This document shows positions 1 through 13,084 of a stretch of 64,000 nt of DNA, in pieces; within the stretch, counting starts at the first letter, position 1; each line of letters opens with the position of its first letter. The DNA is from Tetmemena sp. SeJ-2015. Lineage: Eukaryota > Ciliophora > Spirotrichea > Sporadotrichida > Oxytrichidae. Below the pieces are notes generated by a model. That model had not been told where the DNA came from. It saw only the letters and a program-made list of their open reading frames with translations, and made no database searches. The stretch spans positions 25,660 through 89,659 of the forward strand of contig JAJKFJ010022813.1 of NCBI GenBank assembly GCA_027382625.1. Reading direction: 5' to 3'. The position numbers and the translations under genes were made by a program.

Positions 1-47
1 AAATTGAAGAAATTAATATCAAATAAATCGAATGATACCTCTATTAA

Positions 48-3000
48 TCAATATAAAATTTCTTCTTAAATTTCTTCTAGAAATAGTTTCCTATTTCGAT
101 GTTTTCCTTTAAATTATTAGATCTTATTTATCTGATTTTCATCTTATATATAAAACAAAAAGTTATCTTATCCCAATACTGGTGATGAGCTAAGAGGCTT
201 TTGGAATATTTCACTTTTACTTAAATCTTTACTTTAGTTTTGATTTAAATTGTTCTAGGAAATTTAAGTTCGTTGTTCGATGTTATTGAAACTTATTCTG
301 TGCTAGTTGTTTAAATTAAACTGAGAAGAAAAAACTTATGTATTATATTGATACTGACCTTCACATATTTATTTTTATTTTAATTACAAATCTAGACCTA
401 TAGTGAACCCAGGGAGTTCGTTTACATTCATCGAGTATTTACGAGGAGCAAAAGCTTTTGTCTCTTCATTATATTATTAACCCAATTTCCGTAAAGGAGA
501 TTGAACTGAATTCAAATTGTTTGAACTTATCTTCCTAATGTGAGGCATTTTATTCAATTAAAAATTAAACTATACTTATTAATTTTAATTCCTGTTTGAA
601 TCGAAGCCTAAATTATTTTTCAATATGAGTTTTTTATCTATTGTAATAGGGTCGTCAACATCCTCTAGTTAAACAGTGCTCTTAGATGTTTGCCTATTGC
701 TGACCCAAGGTTTCACAATTATAGAACTTTGCAGAATTTATGAATTCTCAGAAATTAAATCGTTCGATGTAGATTATTTATTTAAAAAAAACATTTTTAG
801 GTTTTAATTTTTTTATTTTATCATGAATATTTTTAAAAATTATTTGATTAAATGTTTGATAGCTATCGAATGATGTTTCTTGGTAAGATTATTGAGCAGA
901 TATTTGCTAGGCTGAAGTAGTTTTATCTTGCTAATGATATATTTTATGCTTTATATTTTTGGGCATTGCCTTTCTTCTAAAATTTTATTTTAATTTCATT
1001 TTATCCTTTACGAATAATTAATTTTTGCTCATCCTCCTTTTTTTTACATCAATTTTCAAAAAGGATAAATAGAATTTAAAAAAAATGTTAATTTTCTTTT
1101 GAAAATTGGTTTCTGCAGTGATTTCTACATCCTTATCTAAAATTTCAAGTTCATTTTATGCTATTTCAATTTTCTTAGCTTTTTTTTCGCGAATTTTCTA
1201 AATAGAAGTCCACACTAAACTGACTTGGTATGATAAAAACATGACCAAGTTCATTGATATTCCAATGAGTATCAAAATAATTACCCACAGACCTATGTTA
1301 CTAGAAGATTCATAATCAACTATATAAATAAATAATTATTTTATATCCTCTTGAAAGGAAAACAAGCTCAAATAAGTGAGAAGTAATATTGCTTCGTTGA
1401 ACAGCTCTATTCTAAGATCTCTGTACCTTAAATACGGCTTGCTTATCATAGTTTTAATAGATTTAATTTATAAAAAAGTTTGTATGAAATTTACTAAACT
1501 CATCAACTGGCAAATCATTATTTAGAAGTAGCTATGATCTTTCCATAAATTTAATTATATAGTTGTTTAATTGATCTTTGAGAGACACAACACACCCTGC
1601 AAATAGAGCTCTTCTCATGCAGAATATTAAAAACTGTATCAAACTACTCTTCTGATTGTATCTGAAATTACTGTAAAGAGCGCCATATCTTGTTGTGAAT
1701 TCAGGCAAAGCCAGTTTTTTATCGTTATAGATTAGGAACAGAGAAGCTATTATCGGAAATATTACAAGAGCTGACATTTAAACTATCACAAAAAATGCAA
1801 AACAAAAATAAAATATATTATTAAATGCCTTTGTAGCACTCTAAGTCTATAGGAAACATAAATAAATGAGCAAACAATTACTTCATCATATTAAGTGATT
1901 GCATTAAGGAAAAGCTTGAGAAAAGTTTTTGACATGTAGGTTATCAAGCTCGCCCACATTAATTTATTCTGAATAAGTTTCAAACCCTTTTTGAAACTAA
2001 AACATAGAACTTAATTAAACCTTACATATTATGCTTTTTGTTTAATTTCATCAATAGAGATACCATAATCACAATTATTAGCAGGAATCCTAAAATGAAG
2101 CCTATCTTTATCAAATTTTTATGGTAATTACTGCTTGAATAGCTTATTAGAGTTAATCTAAACTTATCTAATTTCGTTTTAAAAGATATCAAAAGCTTAA
2201 TTGTTAGATTTCATTATAGAAGTAGATTAATTTGCTATGCTATATAAAAAATCTGTAACTTCTTTGGGAATTAGATCCATATTTGAAATATCAATGATAG
2301 ATTGTAAACATGTTTTCAAGTTGTAGGGCAGTTATAGATTAAGTAAAGGAATGTGAGTAATGAGTTGCATCATATTTATCAAACTCCATATGTATCTCAG
2401 GGATAAACCCATTACAAGAGAAATCGCTAAGTTTATTACAATCCCTACAGCCAAAGTCTGACTCATAAGGTTGAATACAGCCTGCATACTTTTTGACGAA
2501 GCTTTAATCTAATTAAGCTGCAAATATATTTACTATCATCGGTAGCTTGAGGAGGAATTGAAATTGAAATTTTTAATCCAACTTTCACTTTGTAGTCAAT
2601 TGATTAGAAAAACCTGTTTCTTAGAAAAGTTATCTAAACTTTATCATATATCTAAAATATTAAGGAAAGTAGATACTCTTACGTTATCTGCTGAGATCTC
2701 ATTGCGATTTTGAAATTGAATTTTTATTTTCATTTAGTCTCCCTCATATTCTATTATTTCTATACTTTGAACGCTTGAATTCTTTTCTTCAAAGTAAGTA
2801 GCTATATTTGCAAATCATATGATACATTACTATATAAGCTTTAATCTGGCACAAGTAATTGTTTAGGGAAATTAATCTTGAGTTAACCTATACGATTTTA
2901 ATACGAATAAGAATATTTTACCTGATGAGTCTATTGAAGAAATTTGAGGATTGCAAGTTTCTTCTCTTGGACATGCTGGAGAGTTATAATATTCTGTTTA

Positions 3001-6000
3001 GAGAATAGATAGCGCGGATTTTTTAATCGATAAAAGTTGCATTGTTTATTTTTCTTTTACGACTAAGACCACAGGATATTTGTCTTGATATTGGTAATCT
3101 ATTTCTGGAGGCTCAAAAGAAATGATTTAAGTATCATTGTCAAGAGTAACCCAATTAAAGCCAAATGTTTGCTTGTCTATTTCATTAAATCTTTAATAAA
3201 TAATTTCTAGATCGTAATTTTGGAAGCATGGAGGAAGGAAATACTCAGTTTTATAACCCTCTCGAGCTTAAAAATCTTGGAGTATGCATTTTAAAGAATC
3301 AGCTGCCAAATTAAGTACCACTAATTTAAAAGTAAAATAATAAAATTTAAAAATCCACAATCTGATTAATTGAAAGATTAATTTTTAGATTGCCCACTAG
3401 CTATTTAGATGAGTCGAAAGCGCGCATATATATTATATAGGTTCCTGTATCTTTTTCGTCGTTAGTGTAAACAATTATTTACTAAGTTACAGAATCAGCT
3501 GAAATGAAGGCTGGAATTAAAAATATTACTATAATAATATATTTGCCAAATAAAAGTAGCAATCATCAAAATTCTGAGTAATTAAAGATTGAAAATTCAA
3601 TTTTTAAGTTTCTCTCGAAGATGTCTGGTAAAAAAATAATTTTGGCGTAAGTTTTGGGCATTATATTTTTTAAGGTCCCAATCAATAAATAAATCTTTCA
3701 AGAGACTTCCTTACTTCTTGGCAGTGAAATTTTCATTAACTTATATAAGCTATCGAGCAAACACTTTTTAATTAAAACAGAATAATCAAAATTCTGTTTT
3801 AACTAAGGCTTCATGGCTTTACCTGATTCCGCTATAGTCTATCTTAGACCGTCATGAAGAGCTGCTTGAAGAAGCGTATAAATTTGAAGCCAAGTTTTAC
3901 ATAAAAAATAAACAAAAGTTTATATTTAAATTTAATGTTTATGATTTTCAAAAGTTTGCTATCGCATTAAATGTATTGAGTAAAATAATTTAAGATTTTC
4001 TCTCTAAATCTCATGTATAATTGGTTGGCTTTAATCTTCAGTTACGAATTCTAAATAGTTATTTAAGTTTGAAAATGTATTGCATGGACAAGCTGGTGTT
4101 TAAAAGTATTGAGAGAGATCTCGAAAAAGAATACTATCCCTAATATAGGTGAAATTTTTAATAGAAAAAAGTATTAAATTAGGATTTAAAATAAAATGCA
4201 AAGTTATCTCGGCAGTTTAATTGTCCCCAATTTAAATAATTCTAAGACTATTTGATAGAGCATGAAATTCTAAGGACTTTATATCCTTGCAACTTTTGTG
4301 TGGAAGCTCTTAATCAAGAGTTAAAAGAAATACAAGGTATGCCGAATCTGATATTTGGATTTTAGAGCACTCCACGCGCCATACCCCCCAACAGAGATGA
4401 TCTATAAAGAATCTTCAAGAATGAAATCATCCTAGAATAATGCAAGCTATCAAGCAAGCTGTATCTTAAGGGTTGAATCTCACAATTTAACTGACACCAT
4501 TTTATAAACTACAACTTATTATTTTAAACAAAATCAGATTTTAATTAAATTTTATACTATATTATACTCCAAATCGAGCTAAGACAATGTAAATTCGACT
4601 TAATACAAATCACAGGAAGCAAAAATATAGAAATAGTATAATCCTCTCTATTCATTAATTTATATTTTAGAGAATTACTATTCTCAAATTTAAATGCGCA
4701 TTTATATAGCAATACCAAGCTTTATAAAATTAAATAGCATTTAATTTAAATGAAGCAAAAGATTATTGAATAAAATAAAAATAAATCATGTTTTATACTT
4801 TAATATACTTTTCAATAAGTAATATAAATTCAATAAAACATTTATCTTTTATTCCTAAATTTTTTGAATAAAAAGTAAAATAAAAGAAACTATAGAAGCT
4901 TAAAAAATCTGTTCTGAGAATATCATTTCCATTATTTTTATTTGCAATATTTTATTAAAATATTAATTCTCTGCAGATAATTGTAGAGAGGTAAAAAATA
5001 AAAAAATCTATACTTTCATACATCGTCTAAATTAGAATTATATTATTACAATTTTCTTTTAATTTATTCATAATAATTTTACTTTTATTAAAATTATTTG
5101 TTCCATTTAATTCTAACTATAATATAACACAGATTTAAGAAAAAAATAAGATTTTTAAAATTCTACAATAACAGCAATTAATTAAATTACTTGATTCGAA
5201 ATATTTTAAACATTAAAGACTTTGACTATTCAGAAGAAAGAATACCAATTACATAAAGCATATTTAAATATAGGTTGTGAATTACTCTAAAAATATATCT
5301 TATTAGTTGAGATATGCTTTTAACTTCAATTATTTGTTTGTTTTAAATCAGATAAAAGCACGGGAAAGAAACTATTAAACTCTTAGATGCATTCATTTAG
5401 AGACGCAGAAAACAATTAGCTATAAATCTATTATTTTAATATCATATACTTTATTTAACTCTTCTAATAGATTATGAGATTTGCTTTCCATTCGCAGCTG
5501 TCTGTATCGAAATCAAAAAAGTCTATTACAAAAGCCACATGAGATAAAAACTCCTATATTAAATTTATTTTTAGTAGCATTCAAATCATATCCTTCTAAG
5601 TAATGATCATAAACCTTTTAGGTGGATGGAAATAATTTGTATATCATATTTTTATTCAATTAAAACGAAGGGTTTCGTAAAATTTTAAATAGAAAAAAAT
5701 ATCTTCTCTAAAAAGAAATAAATATAATTAGCTGATATATTATAACAAAAATCTATTAATGTTTCAAATGACCCTTAAATATTAGGCATTATTTTCAATT
5801 CCAAGTTAATAATTCATAATTGAATAACACAATGCTCCATTGAAATGAGAATTATAATTTGGATCGTCCGAAATTTCAAAAGGAAGGCGAGCTATGATCA
5901 CCTAAAATTTTATAATAAAATTAATACCTTGTTCTGTGGAAATTTTGCTTGATTTGGTGCCTGAGGAATTAGGTATACTGTTTAATTTTGGAGATGATAG

Positions 6001-9000
6001 TCCTACTATAAGGCTTAACACACTCGCTCCACTTAATAGTTATAGAGAGGTAAGACTTCACTCATGCTCCCAAGACTCTGGGGATATGTGTTATAATTCT
6101 TATCCACTAAATCATATTATAATGCCTAATTGGATATTAGGTCTGTTGTGAATTGCAAATAAAATGTGACGGTGGATTAAATTTATATATATTTTTTAAT
6201 TAATTATTAAAAATTAAAATACAACAGCAGAATTGAAGGCATACTGTGGCTTTTATATTTTAATTACCTGATGATTTACCTGCGCTACCTCTTATCATAA
6301 GAATTTATCTTATGCAGCCTTTATAGTTATAAGTAACAATCATTTTTACACTAATCAATATGATATAATCACAACCAAAATTATATTAGCCTCTAAAAAT
6401 TTTCCACGAAAGTAGATAGAGATTTGGAAAATCTTCAGCTAATCTGTTATCTTAATTGATTCGCGGTATTAAAATACGGCTTAGAATTAAGAGGGATACT
6501 AATCACCTTATTCATACAAAAGAAAGTGCACAGCCAACTTTGCCAGAGCGATTTGGACCTCTTTAAATCTAAAACCGTTTTCAGGACACAACCTCCTACT
6601 GAAGGATTAATAAAGCATCTTCTATGGTGGTACATTTTGAGCAAGGTTATTCAGAAATTAAGAGCTGATCACCAAGCAAAATTTTGTTCTTTATCAGAAC
6701 TCCTAGTTTTATATTTCTAATTTTATTAAATCTTATTTTAAATTAATGGTCACCTCCTAGAATCGTATTGCAAACGATAAACAATCAGAAGTAATTAGTT
6801 ATTATGTAGAATTTTTTTCATTTTAAAAACTAAATTTATGACAAATTCAAACCTCTGCAAAATTTTAGGAAAAATAATTTTAGTAACTAGTTGAAACTTT
6901 AATAAATTGACATTTAAAATATGAAAATTACTTAAAATTATTAACTTTTGCGATTTTATGCCAGTTTATGATTTGAATACAATGTGTAGTTTAAATTAGA
7001 ATGAATATTTTCTTTTATTATCTCAAAAGTGATACTCTAAGATGAAAATTGACTCAATATTCCATTTATTTAATAAAACTTTTCAAAATTTCATGTAAGT
7101 AAAAAAAATTAATATCAGCGGTGTCACTTTAACTCAATAATTATAGGGAAATAAAATAAAAATTTTCAAATTCTATCTATATAGCTTAATAATTATTTAT
7201 ATTTTAGAAAATTAACACTACTATCTTTTCAAAGCTATTTAAATTTATAGTTACTAATATATTATAATAAAATAACTGCTATTTTCAGATCTATGTGTGA
7301 GATTTAGGTTTATTAAATTCAGATTCGATTTTAAATTTGTAATATATTTGACATATTAATTTTAAAGGACTGTTATCAACGATAAAGATCTTAGATAGAT
7401 AATCATATAGTCCGTTTTTGTAGACGCAATCCAATTAATTTTAGAAATAACCCCAAAATAACTGAAAATTAGGGTTTCCTCTGTCTTTTTATTTTTAAAT
7501 ACCAAATTTATCTTAGATTGTGAAATATATAATATTTATTTGCTTAAAATTGTTAAAAATAAAAATATCTTTTAATAAAAAGAGTTTAAATTAATTTAAA
7601 TTATAATGGTTGAGCCAGTTAAGTGTGTAATTTAAATAATAATAAAAAAACATTCGTTTTCTTAAATTTAAGAACTTTTAATACGAATTTGTGGGAGGAT
7701 AGTAAGAGTTAAAAGGGCAATAAAAGTTCTAATTAAAAATGACAAATGAGGAAGAAGATAAGTGCGCAAAGAATATCTCGCTTGCTGTGAGATGCAGAGG
7801 CGATGATTAAACAAGAAAATCATATTTAATTTTAAAAAGCTATCGAACAAGCTGCAGATCAGGGGGTGAATTCTGTGATTTCAATGGACAAATTTGCAAC
7901 TCTTCATTTATTATTTTTAAACCCAAACATCGATTTATTAAAATTCCTACTATAATTTAACAAAATGTATTAAAGTGAGAAAGAGTTTTACATCAAAGTT
8001 GTTAAAAAAAATATTTTAGTTGTAATTAAAATTTATTTATCATTATTTTTTCAACTTATATTTACTGTGATTCATCATACTTTATGTAAAAATGAAAATT
8101 TTTTTCTTAATTATAGACTCAATTTGAATATATATTTAAGAGTAAGCTTGGTGCTTCTGGGATGGAAATTAAGTTAGAGAATTAATATATTAAGTGAAAT
8201 TTATAGGCTGTAGAATTTAAATGGTGGATCAAGTCATTAAATTGTGCAATGCCTCAAAATCAAATCTTTAGTAGCCACCAGAAATCCTGAGGAAGGATGC
8301 CTGCTATACTCAGTTTTTGGCTATGGTGGTATTTAATATTTCACTTGGGTTCAACTAAACTCTTGAAAATTAAAAAAAAATTTAGGGGATAAGTTATTGT
8401 TCGTTCCTTCATCTAGTCTGATATTTCAGCTTCAAGGATTCTTTTTGCACTGATAAAGCTCTTAAATCGATAACTTAAGACATATTTTTTTCTGTAGTAA
8501 AATAAGATTGTTTTAGCATGTTGAAACTGCTTCAAATGTGATCAAATGCTTAAGCTTGATGAGTCACTTTGATCTTGAAGGTCTTTTGTTCTATTTTAGA
8601 TTATTTTAGTATCTTATTTCAAAAACTAATTTAAAGACGTTTTACTAGCCTCTTATTTCCCATTTCTGATATCAATTTTAGACTTACTCGACGTCATTTA
8701 TTAATATTCAACCCATAATGTCAAAATAAATGTTTATTTTACTTTAAATTTATTTAAATTAAGAAAATATAGTAAAAAAGTCGATAAATATAGGTCGTTC
8801 TCAATAAAGTATTAAAATCTTAGTATCACTATCACTCTAGAAAGGAAGGTAAATTATCAACAACCTTTTTTTCTTCATGTGTGTGATTATTTTTTTAGAA
8901 AAATGATTTCTAATAAGTTTAAAAATAACCAATTGTTTTATCTAAAATATTATAATTAGTAAAAAAAATTTTGATTTATGAACCTAAAAAATATTTACTT

Positions 9001-11039
9001 TAAGTTGCTTGAAAATTGAGAAACCAAATAGAGCTATTATAAAATTGATCACTTAAAGTATAAAAAATTATAACTATCTTAATCACTGACAATCATAAAA
9101 AAATAACTTGTTTTAAAAATATTTTTAAAAATAAAATTAATCATCATTTGAGTTGGGTTTTAAGTATTTTCATTCGCAATAAAAATTTGAAGACAATTTT
9201 CGAAATTTGTTTGTGAGGTATTTAATTCTATCCTCTTCATTGTTTTTGCACTCATATCTAAAGTATTATACTAAATTTAATGTTCATATTGTATAAGAAA
9301 AGTTGTAAATATCTATCTATTGAGTTGAAGCTCAACCGTTAGCAAGAGTAATTATTCAAGAGAAATATATTATTATTAAAAGTAGATGTTCATATTTTCA
9401 GTTACATAAATCGGGATATCATCATTATCTCAATTCAGATTTTCAATCCCTGGATAATTGGAGAGAAAAAGTTTGGAATTTTGTAAAGCATATATAGCTG
9501 AGAATTTAATAAAAAAAGAGAAAGAAATTAATTATTAAATTAAAATGGAATAAATCAGTGACAATTGAAGTGTGCTCAATTTGAAAAAATTATTACTCCA
9601 TTAGATTCAGCGAAGAATTCTAAGAACTTTTTATCCTTGCTACTTTTGTGTGGGAGCGCTCAGTAAATAGTTATAAGCGACACAAGTTTATTCAATTCAG
9701 GTATTTGATCTTTAGGAATTTGCGCTCATCATCTCTCTATTCTGAGAGGTGCTGAGGCTATGATTAAAGAATAAACTCATGTAAATTTTTGATTAGCTAT
9801 AAAACAAGCTACAGATCGAGGGCTGCTTGAGCTATTTCAACAGGCATGTATATGCAACTCTCCATTTATTATTTTAATCAGTCACCGATTTTAATTTAAT
9901 TTTCAACTATAATAATTATATTTTCTAATTTAGAACATTTAACTTATAGAAGCCATTTAAAACATATAAAATATATTTAATTTTGACCAATTTAATTTAA
10001 TATCAATTATTCTTGATTGCTCTCTTGATAGTAGTATTGAAAACGAAAATATGATGTTGAAACGTATCGAAGCACTACGAAATCAGGATTACCACTTGGA
10101 ATAGCGAACAAAGATTACTTAAACACTATTCCTTCTCCTTAAAGTGGTATATCATAAATCTATTTTTAAAAAAAGAAAGTGAAATTAAATCTATGTTCAA
10201 GTTTAAACATAGGATAGTAAGCCATCACTACCTATATTGAAGAATGATATTACCCTTTCTGTTTTTGCTAAAATAATTTATCTTAATTGTTTGTGAAACA
10301 CTTTGGAGTAGTGTGTATATCCCTTTTGGATTATTGCTCACACAGAAGCTTAAATAAGCTCCGTATAATTCTTTGAAGTTTAATTAAACTGTTTGAACAA
10401 ACTTTCGATCAGAAATACCATAGCGCATTAACTCAAACTGTCTCGCTTGGTTAAAAATGCAGCAAACAGAATTATATTAATTTAAAGTTTACGTTATTAT
10501 AAAGCGTTACGAATTTTCCATCCCAATCAAAGGTCATCTCCTTCATTACGATATTAATTCATTTATATTTTAAATAGCTTGTTCGTCTAAAATAGTGTCA
10601 TAAGCATGAAATAGAACTAAAAAAATTTACCTGTAACAATTTAAAAATTCTAAAATTCTAGTTAATGTGAAATGTAATTTGTTTATCCCTCAACATAGGA
10701 AGTTAAAAGATACTTATAGTAGAGCAAAAATATGTAAGGTTCTAAAGATAAATAATTAAGTTTAAATATGGCGCTTATTACAGAAATTTGCTTTTCTGTA
10801 CAACCCAAAAACTATAAAGTTCAGAGAGTTATCGATGTCAATGCTATGAATAAATAATTTAAATTTAAATTTAATTTAATTTGAATATCTTAGTCCATGT
10901 CTATATCTTCCCCAAAGTCTAATAGAATGGGGAATTGACGATCCACAGTTGAAAGTGAAGATTAGACTTATATGATGGTTCGAAAGTAAGTGGCAACAAT
11001 CAGAAAAGAAATGCAGGTGAGTCTTTATTATGAGAGCAT
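48..11039 (-). CDS. A1: giant cadherin-like multi-pass membrane protein, subfamily A copy 1
   Basis: Seen: read with TAA/TAG as Gln. Translation can start at the ATG at 11039, giving a hydrophobic leader and then STVDRQFPILLDFGEDID. Ectodomain exons include MRYGISDRKFVQTV and AYLSFCVSNNPKGIYTLL (10.3-10.5 kb), IPIYVTENMNIYF (9.4 kb), LFWGYFQNQLDCVYKNG (7.4 kb) and ARLPFEISDDPNYNSHFNGA (5.8-5.9 kb). Nearer the membrane come GFNWVTLDNDTQ and a Cys pair SPACPREETCNP (about 3 kb), then IYDKVQITF. Helices follow at 2.5-1.25 kb: the IWSLINMMQL segment, IGFILGFLL, ALVIFPIIASLFLIYND, YGALYSNFRYNQKSSLIQFL with CMRRALFA, and NIGLWVIILI. The tail begins at SPLRKLGQQYN and ends at TGA 48-50. Inference: a plasma-membrane receptor or adhesion-like protein of the Cadg type; function unknown. 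Oddities: an A missing near 2795 breaks the frame relative to A2, and three MITE-like insertions lie inside the gene. The gene extent is fairly sure; the internal exon map is incomplete. Confidence 0.6.
2502..2533 (-). other. 32-nt intron in A1
   Basis: Minus-strand GTAAATATATT to GATTAAAG, between the juxtamembrane exon ending in ATDD and the first membrane exon beginning SSKS. The A2 counterpart is 35 nt; in A3 the same intron is expanded to about 0.6 kb. Confidence 0.65.
2652..2682 (-). other. 31-nt intron in A1
   Basis: Minus-strand GTAAGAGTATC to AATATTTTAG, directly before the IYDKVQITF exon. It is identical in position and length to the A2 intron at 15811-15841. Confidence 0.75.
2888..2921 (-). 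other. 34-nt intron in A1
   Basis: On the minus strand it starts GTAAAATATTC and ends CGTATAG. Removing it joins ISSIDSS-G to QLKINFP in frame. The same intron, at the same codon and with nearly the same bases, occurs in A2 at 16048-16081, which supports it as a real spliceosomal intron. Confidence 0.75.
4144..4561 (+). mobile_element. MITE-like element, copy 1
   Basis: About 418 bp. It starts TATAGGTGAAATTTTTAAT and its other end, read in reverse, is TATAGTATAAAATTTAATT. The internal core (about 4260-4500) matches the other copies, for example 'ATCCTTGCAACTTTTGTGTG'. The corresponding place in A2 (about 19218-19245) runs straight from AATAT into the flanking CTAGCTCGG, so A2 is an empty site. 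No coding capacity seen. Confidence 0.65.
5902..5927 (-). other. 26-nt intron in A1 ectodomain
   Basis: Minus-strand GTATTAATTTT to AAATTTTAG, just upstream of the exon starting VIIARLPFEIS. In A2 the matching bases (around 22125-22150) have AT instead of GT at the donor, a sign that A2 may not be spliced there. Confidence 0.6.
7566..7954 (+). mobile_element. MITE-like element, copy 2 (left end damaged)
   Basis: The core shares the other copies' order of blocks, ending with 'CAACTCTTCATTTATTATTT' near 7900. The right end reads TATAGTAGGAATTTTA in reverse. The left end has lost the GCTGAGAA part of the terminal repeat (TATCTTTTAATAAAAAGAG). Non-coding. Confidence 0.5.
9493..9911 (+). mobile_element. 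MITE-like element, copy 3 (best preserved)
   Basis: About 419 bp between TATAGCTGAGAATTTAAT on the left and its reverse counterpart TATAGTTGAAAATTAAAT on the right, flanked by TA. A2 at the same place (about 24965-25005) lacks it entirely, giving a clean empty-site comparison. No open protein; it looks like a non-autonomous DNA transposon with TA target preference, as in the Tc1/mariner group. That superfamily link is inference from the TA ends only. Confidence 0.7.
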
Positions 11040-12479
11040 TAAGTAGAATTAGGGTTATATAATTAATTATATAATTAGCATATCTTTTCTCGAGCTATAA
11101 TTCGTTATTTAATTCAAAAGTATTAAAAGTTAGTATAAACCAGGATAAATTATTTCATATAGAGTATTTTTAATTACAAATTAAGTTTAGCATATCGTCC
11201 ACGAGTAGTTTATTATATAAAAAGCAATTCTATAAATTTAATAAAGATAGATTACTTATTTTATAATTACTGCAAATTAAGGAATCCCCTTCATAAAGGA
11301 ATTTAAAATTTATATGAATTAAACCTTTTGGGTTTCTGATGTTTTTCTTGCCAGAAAATAAAATTGAAATCTTAAAATTCAAAATATTTCATATGGACTT
11401 CTTATTTTTATTATTTTTTTTAATAAATCTTAATTAGCATAGTTGACTTTAGGAATTCATTAAAATATTGTATTAAATAAAGAGGAAATATATTTTAAAC
11501 AATCTCTAAAACCAATCCTTTTCTATTAGTATGATAAATTTTATTTTCAAAATATTTTATTTGAAGGAGGAGGGTTTTAATATAATAGATTGTTTTCCAA
11601 TGTTCATAAAAGTTTTTAAAAAGTCAAAAGTTTTTTAGCCCCCCTGAGATACTTTTTGCCATATAACAGAGTCTTTTTCCTAATAAGATAAAAAATGAAA
11701 TAAGTATCTACTATATTTTTTTTTAACAATTAAGAAGCTATGAAATCTTTCCAAAGATAAATTTTCTATATTCAAGATGTTTTACTTCAATTTTAATTAT
11801 TTTTATGGGTTTCCAACAAATAAGTTATACCTTTTAGTGTAGATAAAAATAGATCCAAAGTTTTTAAATAATTTGGAATTCTTGAACATAAAAATTTCTG
11901 AAATTTTTAAAAGAATTTGGTCCTGATTTTAATATTAATTTTCGATATTAAAAACTAAAGCTTTTTTCAAGGCATTTAAGTTACACAATATCATAATTTT
12001 TTATTTAATTATAGCATGTAACTTCATTTAAAGTTCTCAAAATTTAATTTATTTTATATAACAAAAAGAAGCTACACTTTTTATAAGGTATTATAATAGA
12101 TATCCTTTCTCTGCATGCCTGGGGTCGGACTTAATTCTACAAAAGATTGAGTAACATTAATAGCATGCAAATTCTAAAGATAATACTTTGCCTTAGTTTA
12201 TCTTCTAGAACCTCAAAATTTTAATCTTAAAAGTCTTCAAAGAAAGTTCAGAAATTAGTAAATCACATTCTATGAAGTATAGTATTTAAAAATAAATAAA
12301 AAATATTATGTATAATCCAATTAATTTATAATTAAATAGTTTCTTAAATTCTTGTGTATCCCTACCTTATTTAATTAAAATCTTTTTATTAATTTGATTT
12401 GAAGGATTTTGTATTCATAAATTAATATGAATAAACTTAAAATAAAATTGAACAAACGAGTTCATTTGCCTCTATATAA
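11040..12479. other. A1-A2 intergenic spacer
   Basis: 1.4 kb of AT-rich sequence with long A and T runs and no convincing exon under any ciliate code. A block at about 11310-11400 (TTTTGGGTTTCTGATG... TTGCCAGAAAATAAA) recurs in the A2-A3 spacer at about 26400-26460, so the spacer was duplicated with the genes. It should hold the A1 promoter and the A2 3' flank, but no specific motif is recognisable. Confidence 0.6.
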
Positions 12480-13084
12480 TCATAAAAAAGTTTCTTCTCT
12501 GATTTCTCCAAGAAAAGATGTCCTATTTTGATGTTTTCCTATTAATTATTCGATCTTAATTTTCTGAGTCTCATCAGTATTTAATAAATTATAATCAGTA
12601 GCATCTTAAAAAAATAAAGAATATATCTTAACCACGAACTGTTAATGAGCTCAGAAGCTTTTGGAATGATTCATTGTTACTTAATAATTTTATATGGTTC
12701 TAATTTTAATCTTGAAGAGATATTTATTTTGGTTGTTCTATGTCATTGAAGCTAATTTTGCGAGTGTTACTCACATCAAACTTAAATAAATTAGATATTT
12801 TATTGAAACAGACCTATCATAATTATAATAAAATATAACTAAAACATATATTATAGGGTGAATATGATTAGTTGATCGAGGGTAAGCAAAACCTAATGAA
12901 AATAAAGTTCTTGAACAAAGTGCTAAATATTAAATTAGAGATAGTTTTAATACAATATGAATTAAAATTTAATAAGGGAAGTCAGCTCCTACCAAATCAG
13001 CATGAAGATCATGAAGTACATCGCACATTTCTCACTTTTAGTTTTATTGTCTGAGCTTTGAGTCGTTGCCTGCTGAGGATGAGG

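Noticed and set aside
2158..2170. Euplotes-type programmed +1 frameshift
   Set aside because: Euplotes shifts at stop codons read as stops, whereas TAA is a frequent Gln codon here; other explanations are simpler.
6526..6720. Plus-strand open frame MHSQLCQSDLDLFKS and similar short plus-strand frames
   Set aside because: Antisense to A-family exons; the minus strand carries the conserved protein.
7446..7456. CCCCAAAA-like words recalling ciliate telomeres (also near 34257)
   Set aside because: Single occurrences inside the conserved exon coding LFWGYFQN; no tandem array.
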